Shown here: piece by piece, positions 7,498 to 15,856 of the stretch
Layout: each line of letters begins with the position of its first letter
Numbering within the stretch: position 1 is the stretch's first letter
Source of the DNA: Bradyrhizobium liaoningense
GTDB taxonomy: Bacteria; Pseudomonadota; Alphaproteobacteria; Rhizobiales; Xanthobacteraceae
Assembly (NCBI RefSeq): GCF_018130825.1
Contig: NZ_JAFCJS010000008.1
Span: 186,001 to 250,000 of the forward strand
Length of the DNA stretch: 64,000 bases
Reading direction: 5' to 3'
Translations under genes and position numbers: made by a program
Notes under the pieces: model-generated
What the model was told of the DNA's origin: nothing
Databases searched by the model: none
What the model saw: the letters and a program-made list of their open reading frames with translations, nothing else

Positions 7498-10185
7498 ATG
7501 GCTGAGAAGAACTGGCACGTGGGCAGCACGCTTCCGATTGCTGTGCAGGCCGTCCTGTGCCTGGCCGGCGCGGTCGCGCCCGCGCGCGCCTTTGCGCTCT
7601 CGGACAGCCTCGCCCCGCCGAGCTATCTCGGCCAGCTCGATCCCAACCTGATCTGGGAAGTCCTGATCGCGGGCATCGTCGTCTGCGCGTTCCTGGCGGC
7701 CGTCGCGCTGTGGGTCCATTCGGCGCTGCGCCGGACCCGTCGGTTGCAACTACGGCGCAATGCCTTCGTCTCCTCCGCCATGAACAATCTCAACCAGGGC
7801 GTGGTGATGACCGATGCGCAGCGGCGCATCATCTTCTGCAACGACCGCTATCTCGATATTTACGGCCTGACCCGCTCGGACCTCTGGGCCGGTATGAACG
7901 GCTACGACCTCCTCGAGCTCAGGCGCAAACGGGGCGTCCTCGGCGGCGTCTCGGACGACGAGTTCTACGAGAAGGCGGCAAGCCCCAACGGCCTGATCAC
8001 CGAGCTGTCCGACGGGCGGGCCATCCTGGTGAAATATTTCATCCTGCCGAACGGCGGATCGGTCGCGACGCATCTCGACGTCAGCGACCAGCGCAAGCTG
8101 TCGCGGCAGCTCGCCTCCACCAAGCAATTCCTGGAATCGGTGCTGGACCATGTGCCGGCTTGCGTGGCCGCCAAGAACATCGACGACGGTTGCTACATCT
8201 TCGCGAACAGCGCCTATGAGCGGTTCTGGGGACTGTCGCGGGACTACGCCGTCGGCAAGAATGCGCGGGAGCTGTTTGCGCCGAGCTCGGCGGCGAGCAT
8301 CGAGGCGGCCGACCGGGCGGCGCTGGGGGCGCCGGATGGTCAGTTCCGCAATGAATTCGAGGTCGACCGCGGCGGCGAGCGGCGCATGGTGGCTTCGATC
8401 CGGATCGTGGTCCGCAACGAGAGCAACAAGCCGGAATTCCTGCTGCTGGTGTTCGAGGACATCACCGACCGCCGTTCGCTGTCGCAGGAGCTGGAGAGCA
8501 CGAAGAAGTTCCTGGAGCTCGTGGTCGACAATATCCCGGTCGCGCTGATCGTGGAGCAGGTCAAGGACGGCCGCTATCTGCTCGCCAACCGCAGCGCCGA
8601 GACGATCCTCAACCGCCGGCGCGAGGAAGCCACGGGCCTCACCGCGTCCGACATCTTCAATCCCAAGGAAGCCAAGCTGATCATCGCCCGTGACGAGGCG
8701 GCGATCAAGAAGCGCGGGATGATCACCGAGGAGCATCCGATCTCCACCAAGGACGGCCTGCGGCTGTTCCTGACCCGCCGCGCCACGGTGCTCAGCGATG
8801 CCGGCGAGCCGCAATATCTGATCAAGACCCACGAGGACGTCACCGACCGCCGGCAGACCGAGTCGCGCATGGCGCACATGGCCTATCACGACGGCCTCAC
8901 CGACCTGCCGAACCGCGCCGCCTTCCTGCAGGCGCTGACCCAGATGATCGAGGCCTGCGAAGGCACCGGCGAGGAGTTCGCCGTCCTCTGCGTCGACCTC
9001 GACGGGCTTAAGGAGGTCAATGACGTCTTTGGCCATGCGCTGGGCGACAAGCTCCTGATCGAGGTGGCGCAGCGGCTCCAGGACTCCGCCCGCGGCGGCG
9101 TGGTGGCGCGCCTGTCCGGCGACGAGTTCGGCCTGATCATCGACGGCAAGCAGCCGGAGGCGGGCCTCGCCTTGGCGCAGCAGATCGGCGACGCCGTCGC
9201 GCAGGACTTCCAGATCGACGGCCGGCCGGTCCGCGCCGGCGTCACCACCGGCATGTCGATCTTCCCGCACAACGGCACCGACGGCGCTTCGCTGCTCGCC
9301 AATGCCGGTGCGGCGCTGTTCCGCGCCAAGCAGAAGTCGCGCGGCACCATCAGCCTCTACCAGCCGGAGATGGACCAGCAGATCCGCGACCGCCGCGTGC
9401 TGCACCAGGACCTCTCGATGGCGATCAAGAACGGCGAGCTCTCGCTCGCCTTCCAGCCGCAGGGAGCCGCGGGCCACAGCGTCGCCGAGAGCGAGATCAT
9501 CGGTTTCGAGGCGCTGGCGCGCTGGCAGCATCCGGTGCGCGGCCAGGTCTCGCCGGCCGAATTCATCCCGATCGCCGAGGAGAGCGGCCTGATCGTCGAG
9601 ATGGGCGAGTGGATCCTGCGCGAGGCCTGCCGCGAGGCGGCGTCCTGGCCGAAGCCGCTCCAGGTTGCGGTCAATTTGTCGCCGGCGCAGTTCATGCACG
9701 GTGACGTGGTTGGCCTCGTCCATTCCATCCTGATCGAGACGGGGCTTGCGCCCGGGCGGCTCGAGCTCGAGATCACCGAGGGCGTGCTGATCGAGGATTT
9801 CGACCGGGGCCTTGCGCTGCTGCGCCGGCTGAAGGCGCTCGGCGTGCGCATCTCCATGGACGATTTCGGCAGCGGCTATTCCTCGCTGAGCTACCTCCAG
9901 GCGTTCCCGTTCGACAAGATCAAGATCGACCGCGCCTTCATCATCAATCTCGGCCGCAACCCGCAATCGGCGGCGATCGTGCGTGCCGTGATCGATCTCG
10001 GCCACGGCCTCGAAATGTCGATCGTCGCGGAGGGCGTCGAGACGCTCGAACAGCTCGCCTTCCTCGCCAAGGAGGGCTGCGACGGCGTGCAGGGCTATCT
10101 GCTCGGCAAGCCCCTGCCGATCGGCAAATATGCCGACCTCGTCGGCCGCACTGAGACCATGGAGCTTGCGCTCAAGACCGGCTAG
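7498..10185 (+). CDS. PAS-GGDEF-EAL membrane protein (c-di-GMP turnover)
   Basis: 895 aa. An N-terminal hydrophobic segment (about 10-30) and a clear TM helix (about 50-73, VLIAGIVVCAFLAAVALWV) anchor it. Three PAS-like segments follow (about 85-200, 205-325, 335-450), then GGDEF (about 465-620) and EAL (about 635-885). The cyclase motif reads RLSGDEFGL, an allowed S-variant, but no RxxD I-site lies in front of it. The EAL motifs EALARW, NLSPAQF, LEITEG, MDDFGSGYSS, KIKIDRAF and VAEGVET look catalytically complete. It may therefore be bifunctional or mainly a phosphodiesterase tuned by PAS input. Its TAG stop is the first triplet of a family-A repeat. Confidence 0.93.
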   Translation: MAEKNWHVGSTLPIAVQAVLCLAGAVAPARAFALSDSLAPPSYLGQLDPNLIWEVLIAGIVVCAFLAAVALWVHSALRRTRRLQLRRNAFVSSAMNNLNQGVVMTDAQRRIIFCNDRYLDIYGLTRSDLWAGMNGYDLLELRRKRGVLGGVSDDEFYEKAASPNGLITELSDGRAILVKYFILPNGGSVATHLDVSDQRKLSRQLASTKQFLESVLDHVPACVAAKNIDDGCYIFANSAYERFWGLSRDYAVGKNARELFAPSSAASIEAADRAALGAPDGQFRNEFEVDRGGERRMVASIRIVVRNESNKPEFLLLVFEDITDRRSLSQELESTKKFLELVVDNIPVALIVEQVKDGRYLLANRSAETILNRRREEATGLTASDIFNPKEAKLIIARDEAAIKKRGMITEEHPISTKDGLRLFLTRRATVLSDAGEPQYLIKTHEDVTDRRQTESRMAHMAYHDGLTDLPNRAAFLQALTQMIEACEGTGEEFAVLCVDLDGLKEVNDVFGHALGDKLLIEVAQRLQDSARGGVVARLSGDEFGLIIDGKQPEAGLALAQQIGDAVAQDFQIDGRPVRAGVTTGMSIFPHNGTDGASLLANAGAALFRAKQKSRGTISLYQPEMDQQIRDRRVLHQDLSMAIKNGELSLAFQPQGAAGHSVAESEIIGFEALARWQHPVRGQVSPAEFIPIAEESGLIVEMGEWILREACREAASWPKPLQVAVNLSPAQFMHGDVVGLVHSILIETGLAPGRLELEITEGVLIEDFDRGLALLRRLKALGVRISMDDFGSGYSSLSYLQAFPFDKIKIDRAFIINLGRNPQSAAIVRAVIDLGHGLEMSIVAEGVETLEQLAFLAKEGCDGVQGYLLGKPLPIGKYADLVGRTETMELALKTG

Positions 10186-10286
10186 AGCGTTTCCGAGCCA
10201 AGTGGATACCGGTTCGCGCCAGGGAAAACCCGCTGAAACAAAAATCTGGAGCCGTTCCGATTTCATCGGAACGGAAATGGCTCTAG
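10183..10286. repeat. Dispersed palindromic repeat, family A
   Basis: It begins TAGAGCG, supplying the stop codon of the GGDEF-EAL gene, and ends GGCTCTAG. An inner 10-bp stem (10252-10261 with 10265-10274, loop TTC) resembles the stem at 59-87, and both copies share accggttcgcg. A further small hairpin (10291-10297 with 10305-10311) follows before the next start codon. Confidence 0.7.
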
Positions 10287-10320
10287 TTATGAGAGGGCTT
10301 CGCTCCCTCTCGACGGTTTC

Positions 10321-11781
10321 ATGGCGGACTACGACCTTGCGATCATCGGCGGCGGCCTGAACGGTGTCAGCCTCGCGCGCGATGCGGCCGGCCGCGGCCT
10401 GCGCGTGATCCTGTTCGAGCAGGGCGATCTCGCCGGCGCTGCGTCGTCGGCGACACCGCGGCTGATCCATGGCGACCTGTCGATGCTGGAGCGCCGCGGC
10501 TTCTGGCGGGTGCGCCGTGCGCTCGCCGAGCGCCGGATCTGGCTCCGGATCGCGCCGCACCTGGTCCGGCCGATGCGCTTCGTGATTCCCGCGCATTCCG
10601 ACGAACGTCCGCCATGGCTGTTGCGCGCCGGTCTGTATCTATATGACGGCCTCACGAACCGGGGCGGCCTGCCGCCGTCGGCGACCCTCGACATCACGCA
10701 TCATCCGGTCGGCAACGCGCTGAAACGTCCGTTCGGCACGGCGTTCGAATATTCAGACTGCGTCGTCGACGATTCCCGCCTGGTGGTGCTCACGGCGCTG
10801 GATGCCGCCGAACGTGGCGCTGCGATCCGGACCGGGGCGCGCTGCGTCCGTGCCGATCGGGACGAGACCTGGCGGCTCGCTGTGGTCGATCGCGGCTATC
10901 GCCGTATCGTCACGGCGCGGGCGCTGGCCAACGCCACCGGCGCCTGGACCCCGATGGTCGCGGACACCGTGCTGCGGCAGCAGCAAGCCCCGATGGCGGC
11001 CATGCAGATGAGCCAGATCGTCGTGCCGCGCCTGTTCGATTCTGAAAACGTCTACGTCTTTCAGAACAATGATGGCCGGCTGATCTTCGCCCGGCCCTTC
11101 GAGCGGGACTTCACGCTGATCGGCACGGTCACGCACGCCTTCACCGGCGATCCCGCCATCGTCGCGATGCCGGGCGCCGACGTCAGTTATCTCTGCGAGG
11201 CTGCCAGCCGCTATTTCCGCGAGCGTGTCGGCCCGACCGACGTGGTCCGCACGGTCTCCGGTGTCAATTTGGCGCTGGCGTCCGCGCGCGGGCGCGAGGG
11301 CACGACGCTGTTCCATGCGCGCCGGCGCAAGGCGCCGCTGCTGACGATGTTCGGCGGCGATGTCACCACCTCGCGCCTGCGCGCGGAGCGGGCGGTGACG
11401 AAGCTGACCCCGTTCTATCCGATGTCGCCGCCCTGGACCGCCGGCGCGGCGCTGCCCGGCGGCGATTTTGCCTGGGACGGTTTCGACAGCGAGGTCGACC
11501 TTGCGCGCGACCGCTGGCGGTTTCTTTCGGAGCCGGAGGCCCAGCGCCTGGTCGCGGCCTATGGCTCGCGATTGCCCGCCGTGCTGGGCGAGGCGAAGAC
11601 GCGCGAAGAGCTAGGCCCCGCCTTCGGACCCGAGCTGACCGGCGCGGAGGTGCGCTATCTGATGACCCACGAATGGGCGCGCTTCCCCGATGATGTCCTT
11701 TGGCGGCGTTCCAAGCTGGGCCTGACAATGCCTGCGGCGGATCGTGACAGGCTGGCGGCGTTCATGGCGAATGTGATGTGA
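10321..11781 (+). CDS. glpD: GlpD-family FAD-dependent glycerol-3-phosphate dehydrogenase, divergent
   Basis: 486 aa with the full GlpD layout: FAD motif IIGGGLNGVSLARDAAGRG, FEQGDLAGAASSATPRLIHG, and the mid-domain signature FEYSDCVVDDSRLVVLTALD. Classic GlpD oxidises sn-glycerol 3-phosphate at the membrane and feeds the quinone pool. Positions expected to contact the substrate differ: LIHGGLRYLE of E. coli reads LIHGDLSMLE (Ser54/Met55), SGVRP reads SGVNL, and GGKxTTYR reads GGDVTTSR. The substrate may therefore not be glycerol 3-phosphate. No clear ribosome site; a small hairpin ends 10 nt before the ATG. A polyamine-type ABC transporter starts 76 nt downstream and could be co-transcribed. 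Confidence 0.8.
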   Translation: MADYDLAIIGGGLNGVSLARDAAGRGLRVILFEQGDLAGAASSATPRLIHGDLSMLERRGFWRVRRALAERRIWLRIAPHLVRPMRFVIPAHSDERPPWLLRAGLYLYDGLTNRGGLPPSATLDITHHPVGNALKRPFGTAFEYSDCVVDDSRLVVLTALDAAERGAAIRTGARCVRADRDETWRLAVVDRGYRRIVTARALANATGAWTPMVADTVLRQQQAPMAAMQMSQIVVPRLFDSENVYVFQNNDGRLIFARPFERDFTLIGTVTHAFTGDPAIVAMPGADVSYLCEAASRYFRERVGPTDVVRTVSGVNLALASARGREGTTLFHARRRKAPLLTMFGGDVTTSRLRAERAVTKLTPFYPMSPPWTAGAALPGGDFAWDGFDSEVDLARDRWRFLSEPEAQRLVAAYGSRLPAVLGEAKTREELGPAFGPELTGAEVRYLMTHEWARFPDDVLWRRSKLGLTMPAADRDRLAAFMANVM

Positions 11782-11856
11782 ACGATCTCCCCAGAAGCGG
11801 TTGAGCAAAGACCGATCGGCCGCTAGCGTGCGGCGGAATCGGGGTTGGCAGGGATT

Positions 11857-13029
11857 ATGGCGGAAGAGTTACCCGGAACGGACGTCGCGGCTGAAGCGGC
11901 CGCCGGAGATGCATTTCCCGCGGCGGGGCAGCCGCTGCTGCGCATCGAGGGCGTCGCCAAGACCTTCGGGACGTTCCGGGCCGTCGATGGCGTCTCGCTC
12001 GACATCAAGGCCGGCGAGTTCTTTGCGCTGCTGGGCCCCAGTGGCTGCGGCAAGACCACGCTCTTGCGCATGCTCGCCGGCTTCGAGGCGCCGGACGAGG
12101 GGCGCATCCTGCTCGGCGGCAAGGACATCGCGCAGGCGCTGCCGCACGAGCGCCCGATCAACATGATGTTCCAGAACTACGCGCTGTTCCCGCATCTGTC
12201 GGTGCGCGACAACATCGCCTTCGGCCTGAAGCGTGCCGGCATGGCGCGCGCCGAGATCGCGACGCGCGTGGCCGAGATGGTCGCGCTGGTGAAGCTCGAA
12301 GGCCTGGAGAAGCGCAAGCCGGACCAGCTCTCCGGCGGCCAGCGCCAGCGCGTCGCGCTCGCCCGCGCCCTGGCGCGCCGACCGCAACTCCTACTGCTCG
12401 ACGAGCCGCTCGCGGCCCTGGACAAGAAGCTGCGCGAGAGCACGCAAGGCGAGCTGATGGAGCTGCAGCGGCGGCTCGGCATGACCTTCATCATCGTCAC
12501 CCACGACCAGGAGGAGGCGATGACGATGGCGAGCCGGATCGGCGTGATGAAATCAGGCAAGCTTGCCCAGGTCGCGAGCCCCCGCGAGCTCTACGAGGCG
12601 CCGCGCTCGCGCTGGATCGCGGAGTTCGTCGGCGACATCAATCTGTTCGACGGCGAGACCAGATTGCGCGACGGTCATCGTCTGGTCATCGGCACGCGTG
12701 ATGCGGGTGCGCTGGTGGTGGCCGAGCCGCGCGAGCTGGTCGGCGCGGGAAAATTCGCGGTCGCGATCCGCCCCGAGAAGGTCAAGCTGTCGCGCCGCGC
12801 TCCTGCGAGCGAGGCCGGTCGCGAGACGGCGATCAACATCCTCGACGGCGTGATCGCCGACATCTGCTATCTCGGCGGCACCACCACCTACAAGGTGAAG
12901 CTCGATACCGGCGGGATGCTGCAGGCTTCGGTCGCCAACAGCGCGCGTATCGACGTCGACGCCTACAGCCTGAACCAGCACGTCGTCGCCTGGTTCACGC
13001 CCGACGATTGCGTGGTGCTGCCGTCATGA
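11857..13029 (+). CDS. ABC transporter ATP-binding protein (PotA/PotG-like)
   Basis: 390 aa. Walker A GPSGCGKTT, the Q-loop, signature LSGGQRQRVALARAL, Walker B LLLLDEPLAALD and the switch His (IVTHDQEEAM) are intact in the first 240 residues. The remaining 130 form a TOBE-type regulatory domain (FAVAIRPEKVKLSRR; YLGGTTTYKVKL). This architecture is typical of spermidine/putrescine and related importers. ATG 11857 (MAEELPG) was chosen over an in-frame TTG four codons earlier. Its end overlaps the next gene by 4 bp (ATGA). No binding-protein gene lies in this operon. Confidence 0.92.
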   Translation: MAEELPGTDVAAEAAAGDAFPAAGQPLLRIEGVAKTFGTFRAVDGVSLDIKAGEFFALLGPSGCGKTTLLRMLAGFEAPDEGRILLGGKDIAQALPHERPINMMFQNYALFPHLSVRDNIAFGLKRAGMARAEIATRVAEMVALVKLEGLEKRKPDQLSGGQRQRVALARALARRPQLLLLDEPLAALDKKLRESTQGELMELQRRLGMTFIIVTHDQEEAMTMASRIGVMKSGKLAQVASPRELYEAPRSRWIAEFVGDINLFDGETRLRDGHRLVIGTRDAGALVVAEPRELVGAGKFAVAIRPEKVKLSRRAPASEAGRETAINILDGVIADICYLGGTTTYKVKLDTGGMLQASVANSARIDVDAYSLNQHVVAWFTPDDCVVLPS

Positions 13030-13940
13030 GCTCCCGCCGTATCTTCGCGCGACCGGCGCGCTTTGCCGCCATCGCGCCCTATGTCTGGATGGCGCTGTTC
13101 TTCCTGGTGCCGTTCGCCTTCGTGCTCAAGATCAGCCTGTCGCAGACCGCGATCGCGCAGCCGCCCTACGTGCCCGTGTTCGACCTGACGGCGGGATGGG
13201 ACGCGCTCAAGGCCGCCTTTGCCGCGCTGTCGATCGACAATTTCAGGCTGCTCGGCTCCGACGACATCTATGTGTTCGCCTATGTGCGCAGTCTTACTGT
13301 TGCCGTCACGGCGACGGCGCTGCTGCTCCTGATCGGCTATCCCATTGCCTATGGTATGGCGCGGCTGCCGAAGCGCTGGCAGGCGGTGGCGATGGTGCTG
13401 GTGATCGTGCCGTTCTGGACCTCGTTCCTGATCCGCATCTATGCCTGGATCAACATCCTCCAGCATGATGGCCTGCTCAACCAGATCCTGCTTTCGCTGC
13501 ATCTGGTCAGCCAGCCCGTGGTGTGGCTCTCCACGGACACCGCGATGTATATCGGCATCGTCTATTCGTATTTGCCGTTCATGATCCTGCCGCTCTACGC
13601 CACGCTCGCCAAGATGGAGCCGGTGCTGGAGGAGGCGGCCTCCGATCTCGGCGCGCCGCCCTGGCAGGTGTTCTGGCTCGTCACCTTTCCACTGTCGCTG
13701 CCCGGCGTCGGTGCCGGGGTGCTGCTGTGCTTCATTCCCATCGTCGGCGAGTTCGTGATTCCTGATCTCTTGGCCGGCTCCAACTCGCTGATGATCGGCC
13801 AGACCCTGTGGCTCGAATTCTTCACCAACAAGGACTGGCCGGTCGCCTCCGCTGCGGCCATCGTGCTGCTCATCGTGCTGCTAGTGCCGCTGCTGTTGTA
13901 TGAGCGCCTGCAGAAGCGGCAGCTCGAACAGGGACGGTAG
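13026..13940 (+). CDS. ABC transporter permease (PotB/PotH-like)
   Basis: 304 aa inner-membrane permease with about six TM helices. The first is at about 20-42 (VWMALFFLVPFAFVLKISL). The EAA loop that docks onto the ATPase reads EEAASDLGAPPWQVFWLVTFPL, split across residues about 200-222. The start overlaps the ATPase stop (ATGA), so translation is coupled. It pairs with the following permease as a heterodimeric channel. The family imports polyamines or related cations; the substrate cannot be read from sequence. A 4-nt gap separates it from the next start. Confidence 0.9.
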   Translation: MSSRRIFARPARFAAIAPYVWMALFFLVPFAFVLKISLSQTAIAQPPYVPVFDLTAGWDALKAAFAALSIDNFRLLGSDDIYVFAYVRSLTVAVTATALLLLIGYPIAYGMARLPKRWQAVAMVLVIVPFWTSFLIRIYAWINILQHDGLLNQILLSLHLVSQPVVWLSTDTAMYIGIVYSYLPFMILPLYATLAKMEPVLEEAASDLGAPPWQVFWLVTFPLSLPGVGAGVLLCFIPIVGEFVIPDLLAGSNSLMIGQTLWLEFFTNKDWPVASAAAIVLLIVLLVPLLLYERLQKRQLEQGR

Positions 13941-13944
13941 GGCG

Positions 13945-14757
13945 ATGCGAAAAGTCTCCCGCCTGTCCCGCTTCAACATCGCCTCGCTGGCGCTCGGGCT
14001 GGCATTCCTCTATTTGCCGATCCTGATCCTCGTTCTCTACTCCTTCAACGCCTCGCGGCTGGTGACGGTGTGGGGCGGCTGGTCGCTGCGCTGGTATCGC
14101 GAACTCTTCAACGACCGCGCCATGATCGAGGCGGCCTGGATGAGCCTGCGGGTTGCGGTCTCCTCCGCGACCATCGCCACGCTGCTCGGCACACTCGCGG
14201 CGGTGGCGCTGTCGCGCGGCGAGCGCTTTCGCGGCCGAACGCTGTTCTCCGGCATGCTCTATGCGCCGCTGGTGATGCCGGAGGTGATCACTGGTCTGTC
14301 GCTGCTGCTGCTGTTCGTGGCGCTCAATGCCGAGCGCGGCTTCTGGACGGTGACGATCGCCCACACCACGCTGACCATGTGCTTCGTCGCCGTGGTCGTG
14401 CAGTCCCGTCTCGGCTCGCTCGACCGTTCGCTGGAGGAGGCGGCGATGGACCTCGGCTGCAACCCGGTCCGCGCCTTCGTCGCCGTCACCCTGCCGCTGA
14501 TTGCGCCCGCGATCGTCGCCGGCTGGATGCTGGCCTTCACGCTGTCGCTGGACGATCTCGTGATCGCAAGCTTCACCACCGGCCCAGGCTCGGCGACGCT
14601 GCCGATCCGGATCTATTCGGAGGTGCGATTGGGGGTGAAGCCGGAGATCAACGCGATCTGCACGCTGGTGATCGCCCTGATCGCTGTGGTCATCGTCATC
14701 GCCTCGCTGGCCTCGAAACTGTCGAGCTCGCAGGGCGAGAGCGCTGCGCCGCTGTAG
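13945..14757 (+). CDS. ABC transporter permease (PotC/PotI-like)
   Basis: 270 aa with six predicted TM helices and the EAA motif EEAAMDLGCNPVRAFVAVTL (about 167-186). The N-terminal segment LALGLAFLYLPILILVLYSF and the pattern SNASRLVTVWGG-like loop (here FNASRLVTVWGG) are typical of PotC/PotI. ATG 13945 (MRKVSRLSRF) was preferred to an in-frame upstream codon inside the preceding gene. It is the last gene of the three-gene transporter. A 101-nt gap with an AT-rich stretch (ttaataattcatatagctt) separates it from the TRAP binding protein, which probably has its own promoter. Confidence 0.9.
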   Translation: MRKVSRLSRFNIASLALGLAFLYLPILILVLYSFNASRLVTVWGGWSLRWYRELFNDRAMIEAAWMSLRVAVSSATIATLLGTLAAVALSRGERFRGRTLFSGMLYAPLVMPEVITGLSLLLLFVALNAERGFWTVTIAHTTLTMCFVAVVVQSRLGSLDRSLEEAAMDLGCNPVRAFVAVTLPLIAPAIVAGWMLAFTLSLDDLVIASFTTGPGSATLPIRIYSEVRLGVKPEINAICTLVIALIAVVIVIASLASKLSSSQGESAAPL

Positions 14758-14858
14758 CCGTCCGACATGCCATGTATGGTGCTCAGGCACCACCTGACAT
14801 AGTTAATAATTCATATAGCTTATCTGGCTATCGTCGCCTCGCTTGGGGAAGAGGGGCG

Positions 14859-15842
14859 ATGAAGCGGCTTTATATTGGTGTGGCCAGCACGGTTCTGGCG
14901 TTACTCTGTCTTGCTGTTCGTCCGTCGGCCGGTGCGACGCAGATGGTGTCGCTGCTGTACAACGGCTCGCCGCAGTCGCCGCAGCAGATCGGCTCCGACG
15001 AATTCCGCCGCAAGCTCGGCGAGATCGCACAGGGCCGCGTCATCCTCGATGCACGCGCCGGCAACGCGCTGGGCAGTGAGACGGCGATCCTGGCCGCCAT
15101 GCGCAGTGGTGTGGTCGACATGGCGACGCTGTCCGGTTCGGTGGTCAGCTCCGCCGTGCCGGAGTTCGGCGTGTTCGACGTGCCGTTCCTGTTCCGCGAT
15201 GCGGCGCAGGCCAAGGCGGTCGCAGAGGGGCCGGTCGGCGCGCTGTTCGCCAAGCATTTTGCCGACAAGGGATTGGTGCTGCTCGCGATCGGCAAGCAGG
15301 GCTTTCGCAACGTCACCAATTCGAAGCGGCCGATTCATTCTCCTGCGGACCTCCGCGGCCTGAAGATCCGCGTGCTGCCGAATGAGGTCTATCAGATGAC
15401 CTTCAAGGCGCTGGGCGCCGAGGTCGTGCCGATGGAGTTCACGCAGGTGTACTCCGCGCTGAAGGATGGCCGCATCGACGGGCAGGAGAACCCGGTCATG
15501 ACGATTGCCACCAGCCATCTCGAGGAGGTGCAGAAATATGCCAGCCTGACCGGGCATTTCTTCGCCCCGATCGCCTTCGTCGCCAACCGCGAGGCGTTCC
15601 AGGCCCTGAAGCCCGCCGACCAGGCCGCCATCGTCGCCGCAGCCAAGGCCGGTGCGGAGGCGACCTGGCAGAGTGGCGTCGCGGAGGAGACGAAGAAGCT
15701 CGAGGAGCTGCGCAAGGCCGGCATGGAGATCATCGAGAAGGTCGATCGCCAGCCCTTCATCGATGCCGTGAAGCCCCTGGAGCCTGAGTTCGAGAAGCGC
15801 TTCGGCAAGGATCTGCTCGCCCGGATCCGGGCTACGCCGTGA
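14859..15842 (+). CDS. dctP: TRAP-type C4-dicarboxylate-like binding protein (DctP family), orphan
   Basis: 327 aa with a Sec signal peptide (about 1-28, cleavage near PSAGA-TQ). The DctP hallmark blocks are LRGLKIRVLPNEVYQ and the ligand-pocket region EFTQVYSALKDGRIDGQENP. Such proteins bind organic acids in the periplasm and hand them to DctQ/DctM. No dctQ or dctM is present in the window. Instead the gene runs straight into a chemoreceptor gene: 14 nt to its ATG, or a 4-bp overlap if a GTG is used. This suggests a ligand-sensing rather than a transport role (inference). Start ATG follows GAGGGGCG. Confidence 0.9.
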   Translation: MKRLYIGVASTVLALLCLAVRPSAGATQMVSLLYNGSPQSPQQIGSDEFRRKLGEIAQGRVILDARAGNALGSETAILAAMRSGVVDMATLSGSVVSSAVPEFGVFDVPFLFRDAAQAKAVAEGPVGALFAKHFADKGLVLLAIGKQGFRNVTNSKRPIHSPADLRGLKIRVLPNEVYQMTFKALGAEVVPMEFTQVYSALKDGRIDGQENPVMTIATSHLEEVQKYASLTGHFFAPIAFVANREAFQALKPADQAAIVAAAKAGAEATWQSGVAEETKKLEELRKAGMEIIEKVDRQPFIDAVKPLEPEFEKRFGKDLLARIRATP

Positions 15843-15856
15843 TCGCGGGAAACATC

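Noticed and set aside
7750..10596. A 948-codon open frame antisense to the GGDEF-EAL gene
   Set aside because: It mirrors the high third-position GC of the real gene, has Arg/His/Asp-rich composition without any domain, and spans a repeat and the glpD start.
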